A stretch of 64,000 nt of DNA from Burkholderia sp. Leaf177 (GTDB lineage: Bacteria; Pseudomonadota; Gammaproteobacteria; Burkholderiales; Burkholderiaceae). Positions 17,402 to 25,690 of the stretch are shown in pieces (position 1 is the first letter of the stretch; every line of letters starts with the position of its first letter). Where the stretch lies: the NCBI RefSeq assembly GCF_001424345.1, contig NZ_LMPF01000012.1, positions 311,662-375,661 on the forward strand, read 5' to 3'. The position numbers were made by a program, and so were the translations under genes. Under the pieces are notes generated by a model that was not told the origin of the DNA, searched no databases, and saw nothing but the letters and a program-made list of their open reading frames with translations.

Positions 17402-18757
17402 TTAGTGAATCAGCGCAAATGCCGCAAGTGCCAGCATCACCGTAACGGCGCCGCCAATACGGGTTGCAATCTGCGCGAAGGGCATGAGTTCCATGCGATT
17501 GGCGGCGGTCAGGATCGCGACATCGCCCGTGCCGCCCAAACCGCTGTGCGTCGCGTTGACGATCGCCGCCTCGACCGGATACATGCCGACCAGCTTCCCG
17601 ACAATAAAGCCGGTAACAACGAGCGTCAGGACGGTCGAAACCGCAGTGACGATGTTGACCCATTGAAACGCCGTAACGATTTCTCCCCAGGGCGTCATGG
17701 CGACGCTGATGGCGAACATCAACGGATAGGTAACAGCCGTCGAGAAGAATCCATACATGAAGCGCGCGCCACCGCGAACGCGCGGCGACACGACCTGGAA
17801 CAGCTGCGCCGCAACCACCAGGATCAGCATGACGACCGGCGCCGGCCAGTCGAACAATTGATGACTGAGCACACCGAGCAGATACAGCGCGATCGCCGTG
17901 GCGCCGGCGGCGGCAACTGAACTTACATCGAATTCGAACGATTGAGGCGCGTTGTGGATTGCATCGTCGTCAGCGTGGGTCGTGACAGTCAATTGCCCGT
18001 TGCCGGTCCAGCGCGGCTTGCGTGTGCCGAGGTAATTCAACAGGCCCGCGCAGCAGATCGCAGCGATGTTGCCGAGCATCACGGCGGATAGCGCTTGCGC
18101 GAACAACGGTCCCTGTTCAACGCCCAGGATCTGCGCATAACCGGCCGACAACGGCAATGCACCTTCGCCCACTCCGCCCGCCATGATCGGAACAACGACC
18201 ATGAAGAGCGCGTGCCGGAGGTCCATGCCGAGTGCGACGCCGACCGCGGTGCCAACGCACGCGGCCGCAACGGAACCCGCCGCGACCGGAATGAAGATGC
18301 GCACGAAACCCTTGATCAAGGTCGCGCGGTCCATGCTGAGCACGCTGCCAACAATGATCGCGGCAATGAAGAGATAGAGGAAATTCGACGTCTTGGTGAA
18401 GTCGGTGACGGCTTTGACGACAGGTGCCGGCATCCACTTGTAGTACACGAGCATCGATGGAATGAATGCCGCGAAGATCGACGTGGCGCCGACATGGCGA
18501 ATCCAGGGAATCCGCTTGGCAAGTTCGGCGCACGTGAAGCCGCCCACCGCGACGAGCGCAATACCGGTCGGCAGGTCGGCGGCCAGCTTGCCGCGCACGG
18601 TCATAACCGCCAGCACCGCGAGCAGCACGAAGTAGACCGGCACCGGCAGCGATCCGATGCGTGCATCGAATAATGCCCACCAGCGATCCTTCAATGTCGT
18701 ACGGCCGGGCGGTGAATCTGTCGCGGGCGTTCCGTCATGCGTCGTGACTGCTTTCAT
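17402..18757 (-). CDS. 2-hydroxycarboxylate transporter family symporter (CitS/MleP-like)
   Basis: This 451-residue inner-membrane protein of the 2HCT family is a Na+ or H+ symporter for citrate, malate, citramalate-like or lactate-type hydroxy acids. Both re-entrant loop signatures are present: AGGVGEGALPLS around residue 195 and GLGGTGDVAIL around residue 405, and about ten to eleven hydrophobic spans. I prefer the ATG at 18757, which has GGAGAC seven bases upstream; a start at 18775 would overlap the preceding gene (ATGA). It is the last gene of the leftward operon and suggests that the pathway substrate is a hydroxycarboxylate. Confidence 0.9.
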   Translation of the reverse strand: MKAVTTHDGTPATDSPPGRTTLKDRWWALFDARIGSLPVPVYFVLLAVLAVMTVRGKLAADLPTGIALVAVGGFTCAELAKRIPWIRHVGATSIFAAFIPSMLVYYKWMPAPVVKAVTDFTKTSNFLYLFIAAIIVGSVLSMDRATLIKGFVRIFIPVAAGSVAAACVGTAVGVALGMDLRHALFMVVVPIMAGGVGEGALPLSAGYAQILGVEQGPLFAQALSAVMLGNIAAICCAGLLNYLGTRKPRWTGNGQLTVTTHADDDAIHNAPQSFEFDVSSVAAAGATAIALYLLGVLSHQLFDWPAPVVMLILVVAAQLFQVVSPRVRGGARFMYGFFSTAVTYPLMFAISVAMTPWGEIVTAFQWVNIVTAVSTVLTLVVTGFIVGKLVGMYPVEAAIVNATHSGLGGTGDVAILTAANRMELMPFAQIATRIGGAVTVMLALAAFALIH

Positions 18758-18774
18758 CGAATTGTCTCCGTTCA

Positions 18775-20139
18775 TCAGACGAGCAGCAGCAACGCGGCGC
18801 CATAGACGAGCGCGCCCACCACGAAGGTCATCACGGTGAAACCGAGCACACGTTGCACGCCGATGCCCGCCATGGCGACTACCGGCGCAGCCCAGAACGG
18901 CTGCAGCATGTTTGACACCTGTTCGCCCATGGCAACGGCCATTGTGGTCGCGGGTACCGAGGCGTGCAGCGCGATCGCGGCAGGCACCACGAACGGGCCC
19001 TGAACGGCCCAGTGACCGCCGCCGCTCGGGATGAAAAACGTGACAATCAGCGAGCACACATAGCTCCAGAACGGCAGCGTATGAGCATTCGAAATGGCAA
19101 TGAAGAAATGCGATATCACGTCGGGCAATCCGGTCGCGTCCATCATTCCCATGATCCCGCCGTACAACGGATATTGGAGCATCATCGAGCCGGTCTGCTT
19201 CGCTGCGTTCTTGACGGCGTCCGCGTAGGCGAGCGGATAACCATGCAGGATCACGCCGCCGATAAACATCACGAAGATCACCGCATTGACGCCCGAAAAC
19301 GGCAGATTCTCGATCCGCGCAACGATCAGGAATGCAATTCCCGCAGCGCCGATAAACGCGCTACCGAGCCACGAATATTCGATCCAGCGCGCAAAACTGA
19401 GCTTGCCAGCCGGACGTTCCCGGGCCGGCGCATCAGGATGCTTTTCGGTATCGAGCACGACCGCGTCTTCGTCGGACGGCTTGAGCCACGCGAACACGAA
19501 CGGCATGGCGATCAGCATGACGATGGTCGGCACGAGGTTGAAGCGCGTGAACACCGTGGTGCTGAACGGCAGGACCTGTCCGGTCAGCTTTTGCACAACG
19601 TTCATCGCGCTGCCCGGCGTGGATTGTGCGAGCGCGATCGAACTGGAAATTCCGCTTGCCCACACCACCCAGCCGGAAAATCCCGCCGCTACGATCCATG
19701 CAAAATCCACGCGCATGCGCTTGGCGACTTCCCGCGCGAGCATTGCGCTCACAACGAGTCCCAGGCCCCAGTTGCAGAACGACGCCACGGCCACGAGCAC
19801 GAACGTCAGCGCGGCCGCTTGCACGGGCGTGCGTGCGACCGATACCAGCGTCCTGAACATGCGCTGCACGAGCGGCGCGTGCGCGAACGCGTGGCCCGTC
19901 ACGAGAATGAGCGTGATCTGAAAAGCGAAGGTAAGGATATCGAAGAATCCTTTGTACCATCCGCCGATCAGATGCGACGCCGACGCATGCGGCGCGAACG
20001 CGGCCGACAGCACGGCGACCACGACGGTGATCAGGATGGCAAGCACGAACGGGTCGGGAATGGTCCGTTCGAAAAACCGGATCGTCGCTTCGGTGAAGCG
20101 GGTTTTGTGCACGGTTGGCGTGGTGGCCGGGGGTTTCAT
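18775..20139 (-). CDS. atoE: Short-chain fatty acid transporter, AtoE family
   Basis: This 454-residue membrane protein has about 11-12 hydrophobic segments and matches the AtoE family (RFTEATIRFFERTIPDPFVLAI at the N-terminus, and a SGGGHWAVQGPF loop around residue 375). AtoE imports short-chain fatty acids such as acetoacetate or butyrate. In this operon it sits beside a second carboxylate carrier of another family, so the pair may handle substrate uptake and product exchange; that is inference. The start has CGGAGAC upstream, the same ribosome-site motif used by two neighbours in this operon. Confidence 0.88.
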   Translation of the reverse strand: MKPPATTPTVHKTRFTEATIRFFERTIPDPFVLAILITVVVAVLSAAFAPHASASHLIGGWYKGFFDILTFAFQITLILVTGHAFAHAPLVQRMFRTLVSVARTPVQAAALTFVLVAVASFCNWGLGLVVSAMLAREVAKRMRVDFAWIVAAGFSGWVVWASGISSSIALAQSTPGSAMNVVQKLTGQVLPFSTTVFTRFNLVPTIVMLIAMPFVFAWLKPSDEDAVVLDTEKHPDAPARERPAGKLSFARWIEYSWLGSAFIGAAGIAFLIVARIENLPFSGVNAVIFVMFIGGVILHGYPLAYADAVKNAAKQTGSMMLQYPLYGGIMGMMDATGLPDVISHFFIAISNAHTLPFWSYVCSLIVTFFIPSGGGHWAVQGPFVVPAAIALHASVPATTMAVAMGEQVSNMLQPFWAAPVVAMAGIGVQRVLGFTVMTFVVGALVYGAALLLLV

Positions 20140-20197
20140 CGTATGTCTCCGTTAACGCTAATGGTCGCGTGTTCTATGCACGCTTCTATGTGGAATC

Positions 20198-21076
20198 TCA
20201 GGCTGTCGGGGTGGAAAAGCCGTATAACGCTGCAGCGTTTTCGACCAGGATGCGATCGCGAATGGCATCGTCTCCGGTCCAGGCGCCTAGCAGATCGAAG
20301 AGCCGCGTGTCGTCGGGCTTGCGTGTTTCTGTCGAGTGCGGCCAGTCGCTGCCCCATACGAGCCGCTCGGGCAGCGCATCGACCCAGGCGCACGCGGTCG
20401 GTGCAATATCCGCATAATCCTTTTCGATACCGACCGCCGAGTCGAGGTAAGGTCCCGACAGCTTCACCCATACACGCCCGGAATCCGCGAGATCGCGCAC
20501 GATGTCGAACGCCGGATGCGCCGTGCCATCGGGCATGGGAAGACGCGCGAGATGATCGAACACGATTGCAGATGGCAGGCGCGCGAGCATCGCCCGGTGT
20601 TCGACGATCTGGGCGGCGGTCCAATGCAGTTGCACATGCCAGCCGAGTTCCGCGATGCGTTGCGCGAGCGGCTCGACCATCTCGAACGTGACGGCGGCGT
20701 GCGCGGGTGTGTAGAGCGTGAAGCGGATGCCGCGAATGCCGCCTTCGTGAAGCGCGGCGAGTTGCGGGTCGGTGACATCGGGCGTCAGCACCGCGACGCC
20801 GCGCGTCCGGTCAGGCCCGAGTTGCTGGATTGCGTCGAGCGTGACGCGATTGTCGGTGCCGTAATTGCGCGGCGTCACGACCACCGTGCGCTGCGTGCCG
20901 GTCCTGCGCTGCACGGCAAGATAGTCCGCGACCGTCGCATGCTCTGGGAAATTGGCCCCGCTCGCGTTGTCCGCAAGGAAGCGGCGGTCATAGATGTGCA
21001 TATGTGAATCGCATGCATCCGCTGGCGCCGGGCGTCCTCGCAGCGGGTCGTTGTCATTGCACGGTTGCGTGCTCAT
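20198..21076 (-). CDS. Amidohydrolase (TIM-barrel, LigI/2-pyrone-4,6-dicarboxylate lactonase-like)
   Basis: This 292-residue hydrolase of amidohydrolase family 2 (PF04909) has the DSHMHIYD metal motif near residue 22 and later VFDHLARLP and WGSDWPH, the latter carrying the catalytic Asp. Relatives include 2-pyrone-4,6-dicarboxylate lactonase, 4-sulfomuconolactone hydrolase and galactarolactone isomerase, all acting on dicarboxylic lactones. The ATG at 21076 with GGAGACAACA upstream is the start. Placed between a CoA-transferase and two carboxylate carriers, it could open a lactone to a hydroxy-dicarboxylate that is then activated; this is inference. Confidence 0.87.
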   Translation of the reverse strand: MSTQPCNDNDPLRGRPAPADACDSHMHIYDRRFLADNASGANFPEHATVADYLAVQRRTGTQRTVVVTPRNYGTDNRVTLDAIQQLGPDRTRGVAVLTPDVTDPQLAALHEGGIRGIRFTLYTPAHAAVTFEMVEPLAQRIAELGWHVQLHWTAAQIVEHRAMLARLPSAIVFDHLARLPMPDGTAHPAFDIVRDLADSGRVWVKLSGPYLDSAVGIEKDYADIAPTACAWVDALPERLVWGSDWPHSTETRKPDDTRLFDLLGAWTGDDAIRDRILVENAAALYGFSTPTA

Positions 21077-21127
21077 TGTTGTCTCCGTTTTTATCCGCAC
21101 CGCATGCGTGCGGCATCGAATGCATGT

Positions 21128-22333
21128 TTACAGCACCGCGCGTTTCGCTCGCAGGTTCACGATTTCGTCGTCGCTCAAACCGGCGTCGCGCAGCACGGCA
21201 TCCGAATGCTGGCCGAATGCGGGCGCGGCGATCGGGGCAGGGCCCGCGGAGTCGCCAAAGCGGATTGGCTGACGGAAACCCCGGTAACTTCCCACGCCCG
21301 GATAGTCGTAGTTTGCAATCATGTCTTCTGAAATGACTTGCGGGTCATCGAACATATCTTCAATACTGCGCGCCGCCGCGCATGGCACCGCGTCGCCGAA
21401 CAATGCTTCCCATTCGAGCGCACTGCGCGCCGCAAGCGCTTCGCGAAGTTGCGACACGATCTCGTCGCGATGCAGCGCGCGCTTGCGAACCGAGTCATAA
21501 CGCTCGTTGCTCGCGAGCGAATCGAGACCGGTTTTCTGACATAGCGCCTGCCAGAAATGCGGCGTGTTCGCGGATATATACAGATAGCCGTCGCGGGTCG
21601 GATGAATCCCGGTGATGCCGCCTGAACGCATATCGCGGTTGACGTCTTTCGGTTCGCCTTCGGCCCAGATCATGCGTGCGGACTGCATGGTGAGCGCGCT
21701 GCGCAAAAGCGAGACGCCTACATACTGTCCCACGCCGTTACGCTCGCGCTGGAACAACGCGGACGAGACGCCCGCTGCAACCAGCGCGGCCGCGTAGTAG
21801 TCGACGACCGAACCATAGATGATCTCCGGCGGACCCTCGTGCTTGCCTTGCAGCGTGCACATGCCGCTCATGGTCTGCAGGACCTGATCGTAGCCGGCCT
21901 TGTCCTTGTTCGGACCCGTTTCGCCATAACCCGTCACGGCGCAATAGATCAGGCGCGGATTGATCGCGCGAAGCTGTTCGTAAGCAATGCCCAGGCGCGC
22001 CGGCACGCTCGGCCGGAAGTTGTGCACGAGCACGTCGGCGGTCTTGACGAGTTGCATCAGCACGTCGAGGGCTTCGGCCTGTTTCAGATCGAGCACCAGA
22101 CCGCGCTTGCCGCGATTCACGCCGAGAAAAGCGCGGCTTTCGGCGTCGAGCGTGGACGGATATTTGCGCAGGTTATCGCCGGTGGGCGGCTCGATCTTGA
22201 TGACGTCGGCGCCCTGGTCGGCAAGCAGCGTGCAGCCATATGGACCGGCAATATACGCGCTCAGGTCGAGCACGCGAATCCCTGCCAGCGGACCTCCTGC
22301 GCCGTCTTCGGCTGGGTGGGACGGACGTTCCAT
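21128..22333 (-). CDS. Class III CoA-transferase (CaiB/BaiF family)
   Basis: This 401-residue enzyme starts IRVLDLSAYIAGP after a short N-terminal extension, as the family does, and has the catalytic Asp in IYGSVVDYYAA (about residue 167). Class III enzymes move CoA from a donor such as succinyl-CoA to a carboxylate. GGAG six bases before the ATG at 22333 supports that start; an in-frame ATG at 22345 has no ribosome site. With the CitE-like lyase beside it, the likely sequence is activation of a hydroxy-acid followed by carbon-carbon cleavage of its CoA ester. Confidence 0.92.
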   Translation of the reverse strand: MERPSHPAEDGAGGPLAGIRVLDLSAYIAGPYGCTLLADQGADVIKIEPPTGDNLRKYPSTLDAESRAFLGVNRGKRGLVLDLKQAEALDVLMQLVKTADVLVHNFRPSVPARLGIAYEQLRAINPRLIYCAVTGYGETGPNKDKAGYDQVLQTMSGMCTLQGKHEGPPEIIYGSVVDYYAAALVAAGVSSALFQRERNGVGQYVGVSLLRSALTMQSARMIWAEGEPKDVNRDMRSGGITGIHPTRDGYLYISANTPHFWQALCQKTGLDSLASNERYDSVRKRALHRDEIVSQLREALAARSALEWEALFGDAVPCAAARSIEDMFDDPQVISEDMIANYDYPGVGSYRGFRQPIRFGDSAGPAPIAAPAFGQHSDAVLRDAGLSDDEIVNLRAKRAVL

Positions 22334-22380
22334 GATTTGCTCCATCGATATTTGACTAGGGACAGGCGGGCGGCGCGGGT

Positions 22381-23262
22381 TTAGTGGCCGTTCAGCAGCC
22401 CGAGGCGCTCGGCATCGCGCACAAGCGCACGCGCACGTTCGACAAACGGCGGATCGATCATCTTGCCGTCCACCACATACGCGCCTACGCCGTTTGCATC
22501 GGCTTCCCGGGCCGCTTCGACAACCCGCAGCGCATGGGCGATCTCGTCGTCGGACGGACGGAAGACTTCGTTTGCCAGCGCGATCTGGCTCGGATGAATA
22601 CAGCTCTTGCCGATAAACCCCAGCGACTTCGCAAGTTGCGCCTCGGCACGAAAACCCGCTTCGTCCTTGATGTTGGCAAAGGCCGAGTCGTAGGCGAATA
22701 TGTTCGCTTCCCCAGCCGCGACGCGCAGCGTGAACATGGCCTGCTGGATTGCAGCCTGTTCGCGCCGGGCGATGCCGAGCGGTTCGAACAGGTCGCCAAG
22801 ACCGAGCTGCAAACCGGCGACCCGCGGATGCGCGACCGCGAGTTCGGCGGCGAGACGAAACGCTTTCGGCGATTCGATATTGAGCAGCAATCGGATCGGC
22901 GTCGCGACACCGTTCGCCGCTTCAGCGCGTTCGAGCGCGGCCACGGCGGCGTGCACATCGGCTGCGGATTCGGGCTTGGGAAGATTGATCATGTCGAGGC
23001 CGCGTTGCGCGATGGCGTTGATATCCGCCGTGAAATGCGGCGTGTCGAGTGCGTTCACCCGAACGATCAGCACTTTCTGTTTTTCCGCGCTCGACCCTGA
23101 AAATCCTGAGCGCAGCAGTTCGGACAATTCTGCACGCGCTTGCGGTTTGCGCTCTGGGGCGACGGAATCTTCCAGATCGAAAGACAAGGCATCGGCGGCG
23201 CTTGCGAATGCTTTGGTGAACAACTCGGGCCGCGAGGCCGGCACGAACAGTTTGCTTCTCAT
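22381..23262 (-). CDS. HpcH/HpaI aldolase/citrate lyase family protein (CitE-like CoA-ester lyase)
   Basis: This 293-residue TIM-barrel lyase begins MRSKLFVPASRPE and has DLEDSV (about residues 29-34), LLNIESPKAF with the metal-binding Glu and LGLGDLF with the metal-binding Asp. Relatives cleave citryl-, malyl-, citramalyl- or beta-methylmalyl-CoA to acetyl-CoA or propionyl-CoA and a 2-oxo acid. It lacks the CitD/CitF partners of citrate lyase and is beside a CoA-transferase, so it should act on free CoA esters. ATG 23262 is chosen over upstream codons because it gives the family's usual N-terminus. It is the first gene of the leftward operon. Confidence 0.9.
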   Translation of the reverse strand: MRSKLFVPASRPELFTKAFASAADALSFDLEDSVAPERKPQARAELSELLRSGFSGSSAEKQKVLIVRVNALDTPHFTADINAIAQRGLDMINLPKPESAADVHAAVAALERAEAANGVATPIRLLLNIESPKAFRLAAELAVAHPRVAGLQLGLGDLFEPLGIARREQAAIQQAMFTLRVAAGEANIFAYDSAFANIKDEAGFRAEAQLAKSLGFIGKSCIHPSQIALANEVFRPSDDEIAHALRVVEAAREADANGVGAYVVDGKMIDPPFVERARALVRDAERLGLLNGH

Positions 23263-23322
23263 GTTTGCGCTTTCCGGATTTCTGGTTTTACTGAACGCCC
23301 AGTCTAGGCCTCGCCTGGATTT

Positions 23323-23345
23323 AGATAAACTATCCGGACCTATCT
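23323..23345. promoter_or_regulatory. Candidate LysR-type operator
   Basis: The inverted repeat AGATA...TATCT with 13 bases between the arms lies in the 107-base gap between the divergent lyase operon and the LysR gene. Size and placement fit an LTTR recognition site. The arms are short, so chance is not excluded. Confidence 0.4.
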
Positions 23346-23369
23346 TCAAAAGATGCATAAACTACTTTC

Positions 23370-24251
23370 ATGGACGTCACTTTTCTCGCCAATTTCTTGC
23401 TGGTCGTGGATAACGGATCGATGGCGGAAGCCGCGCGCCGGATCGGCGTGACGCCGGCAGCGATCGCGCAACAAGTCCAGGCGCTCGAGCGCGAGCTTGG
23501 CGCGGAGTTGCTGGTGCGCTCGGGGCGCACCGTCGTGCCGACTGAAGCCGGGCATCGCGTGATTGAACGTGCGCGCGGACTCGTACGCGAGTTTGCGGAG
23601 CTGAGGGCGTTTGCGCTCGAAGGCGACGCGGCGGGCGAATTGCGTATCGGCACGATCACAACCGCGTTGTTGAGCCTCGTGCCCGAGGTGCTGGCCGGTT
23701 TTGCGGCGCTCTTTCCCCAGGCGAAGGTGCTGATTCGCGCGGGGACGTCGATGGAACTTTACGAAGCGCTGCAACGCGGGGACGTGGATGTCGCCGTCTG
23801 CCTGCATCCGGCGTTCGCGTTGCCGAAGGCGTATGAATGGCATCTTCTGCGCGAGGAGCCGATCGTCGTGCTTGCACCGTCGCGTTTCGCCGCGCACGAC
23901 GCTCATGAACTACTGGCCCGCGAGCCGTTCATTCGATATGACCGCTCGCTGGGCGGCGGCAAGCAGGCCGATCAATACCTGCGCGCGGCGAAGATCGCGC
24001 CGCGCGAGTTGTTCGAGCTGAACTCGTTGATGGCGATCGCGATGATGGTCGACCGCGGACTCGGTGTATCGCTCGTGCCGGATATCGTCTCGCCGCTCAC
24101 GACGCAACTGAACGTTGTAAAGCTCGCGCTGCCGGTTCGTACGGAACCACGTCGGTTCGGGGTGTTGTGGCACCGTGCGTCGCCACGAGGCCGCCTGATC
24201 CGCGGTTTTCTTGCCAGCGCCGACGCGGTGCTCGAAACCGAGCGCGAGTAG
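23370..24251 (+). CDS. LysR-family transcriptional regulator
   Basis: This 293-residue LTTR has an N-terminal HTH (FLANFLLVVDNGSMAEAARRIGVTPAAIAQQ, about residues 5-35) and a C-terminal effector domain. The second domain contains RYDRSLGGG and RGLGVSLVPD, usual for ligand-binding folds that sense small carboxylates. It is divergent from the CitE-like/CoA-transferase operon with 107 bases between the starts, the classic arrangement of an LTTR and its target. An intrinsic terminator follows. Probable role: substrate-dependent activator of the leftward operon. Confidence 0.92.
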   Translation: MDVTFLANFLLVVDNGSMAEAARRIGVTPAAIAQQVQALERELGAELLVRSGRTVVPTEAGHRVIERARGLVREFAELRAFALEGDAAGELRIGTITTALLSLVPEVLAGFAALFPQAKVLIRAGTSMELYEALQRGDVDVAVCLHPAFALPKAYEWHLLREEPIVVLAPSRFAAHDAHELLAREPFIRYDRSLGGGKQADQYLRAAKIAPRELFELNSLMAIAMMVDRGLGVSLVPDIVSPLTTQLNVVKLALPVRTEPRRFGVLWHRASPRGRLIRGFLASADAVLETERE

Positions 24252-24289
24252 CGGCCGGGCGTCGCGCTCCATAAAACCATGCATCGACC

Positions 24290-24318
24290 AAAGGCGCTTT
24301 CCCTGCGCCTTTAATTTT
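24290..24318 (+). terminator. Intrinsic terminator after the LysR gene
   Basis: An eight-base-pair stem (24290-24297 with 24305-24312) closes a seven-base loop; the right arm ends in TTT and is followed by AATTTTG. It lies 38 bases after the LysR stop. Confidence 0.75.
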
Positions 24319-24332
24319 GTCCGGTCATGCCC

Positions 24333-24408
24333 GATTTGCCCGATGTTTTGATTATTTTGATAAATATCTTGCGGAATTTTGTTTGCCTACACTGAAACCG
24401 GGCAAATC
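24333..24408. promoter_or_regulatory. Promoter region of the first amide/urea-type importer with a wide inverted repeat
   Basis: The exact ten-base inverted repeat GATTTGCCCG (24333-24342) and CGGGCAAATC (24399-24408) brackets 56 bases of AT-rich DNA just upstream of the operon. The AT-rich core (24343-24398) has several weak -10-like hexamers but no unique promoter. The paired arms may bind a regulator such as the DeoR protein encoded downstream; this is inference. Confidence 0.4.
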
Positions 24409-24435
24409 AAACACAATCGCATGCGGAGCGAATCG

Positions 24436-25677
24436 ATGACTATGGAATCCGGATCTCGTCGTAAAGCGTTGAAATTTGGAGCGGCGGCCGCCGTCGGCGC
24501 ACTGGTGGGGCCGTACGTCACCCGCAACGCGTCGGCGGCCGAGCCGATCAAGCTGGGAAGCCTGCTCGACGGAACCGGCGCGCTTGGCCTCGAAGGCCGG
24601 CGCATGATCCAGGCAACCGAATTTGCCGTCGGGCAGATCAACGACAAGGGCGGCCTGCTCGGGCGACCGGTCAAGCTGATTGCCTACGACACGCAAAGCA
24701 GCATCCAGCTTTACACGCAATACGCGCAGCAACTGGTGCTGCAGGACAAGGTCGATGTGATCCAGGGCGGTATCACGTCGGCATCGCGTGAAGCCATCCG
24801 GCCGATCTTCGACCGCAGCAAGACGCTCTATTTCTACAACACGCAATACGAAGGCGGCGTATGCGACCGCAACGTGTTCTGTACCGGCACGACGCCCGCG
24901 CAGACGGTGGACCACATCGTGGAATATGCGATGAAGAACTGGGGCAAGAAGGTGTATATCGTCGCGGCCGACTATAACTACGGCCACATCACGGCGAGCT
25001 GGATGACGAAGTTCGTGAAGGCGGCGGGCGGCACCGTGGTCAACACGGACTTCTTCCCGCTCGACGTCACCAACTTCTCCTCCACCATCAGCCGCATCCA
25101 GGAAGCGAAGCCGGACATGGTCCTTTCGGCGCTGGTCGGTGCGAATCACGTGGGGTTTTATCGGCAATGGGCGGCGGCGGGAATGAAATCGAAGATCCCG
25201 GTGGGCGCAACCGTGTTCGGTCTCGGCGACGAACTCACGACCATGGACGCTGCAACCACCGACGGCATCATCACGTGCTTCGGGTTCTACAACAATCTCA
25301 ATACGCCGAACGCAAACGCCTTTGTCAAAGGCATGCAGGCGAAGTACGGGCCTAGCCTGACGGACCTCGGCGAGCTCGATACCGCCACGTACGAAGGCAT
25401 CATGCTATGGGCGGAGGCCGTGAAAAAAGCGGGGTCGGTGGAGCAGGCGAAGGTCGTGTCGGCGCTCGAAACCGGCATCACCATTGAAGGGCCATCGGGC
25501 ACGGTCAAGATGGATCCGGCGACGCATCACACCATTCGCAATGCCTATCTCGCGCGGCCGAAAGACAAGGTGTGGGAGATCCTGCAGACCTTCCCGAACC
25601 AGTTCCCGTCCGATACCGGCGGCGCGTGCGATCTCATCAAGTCACCGCGCACGAACAAGCAGTTCACGCCGGCCTGA
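24436..25677 (+). CDS. Urea/short-chain amide-type ABC substrate-binding protein (UrtA/FmdD-like)
   Basis: This 413-residue type I periplasmic binding protein is of the urea/amide class: IKLGSLLDGTGALGLEGRRM at the mature start, then FYNTQYEGGVCDRNVFCTG and AADYNYGH. GGAG lies seven bases before the ATG at 24436. The N-terminus has SRRKALKFG followed by a hydrophobic stretch and SAAE, which looks like a Tat signal rather than Sec. It heads a five-gene importer operon (binding protein, two permeases, two ATPases) and is a paralogue of the binding protein at 34818. The ligand may be urea, formamide, acetamide or another small amide. Confidence 0.9.
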   Translation: MTMESGSRRKALKFGAAAAVGALVGPYVTRNASAAEPIKLGSLLDGTGALGLEGRRMIQATEFAVGQINDKGGLLGRPVKLIAYDTQSSIQLYTQYAQQLVLQDKVDVIQGGITSASREAIRPIFDRSKTLYFYNTQYEGGVCDRNVFCTGTTPAQTVDHIVEYAMKNWGKKVYIVAADYNYGHITASWMTKFVKAAGGTVVNTDFFPLDVTNFSSTISRIQEAKPDMVLSALVGANHVGFYRQWAAAGMKSKIPVGATVFGLGDELTTMDAATTDGIITCFGFYNNLNTPNANAFVKGMQAKYGPSLTDLGELDTATYEGIMLWAEAVKKAGSVEQAKVVSALETGITIEGPSGTVKMDPATHHTIRNAYLARPKDKVWEILQTFPNQFPSDTGGACDLIKSPRTNKQFTPA

Positions 25678-25690
25678 GGAGGCGCAATCC

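Noticed and set aside
18758-19057. Upstream extension of the 2-hydroxycarboxylate transporter frame
   Set aside because: It overlaps the AtoE gene and has no carrier-like sequence; the ATG at 18757 has a good ribosome site.
18964-20691. 575-codon open frame opposite AtoE and the LigI-like gene
   Set aside because: Antisense shadow with abundant Arg/His and no motif; the opposite strand carries recognised families.
24318-24436. Sigma-54 promoter for nitrogen control of the first importer
   Set aside because: No TGGCAC-N5-TTGC-like sequence with correct spacing was found.
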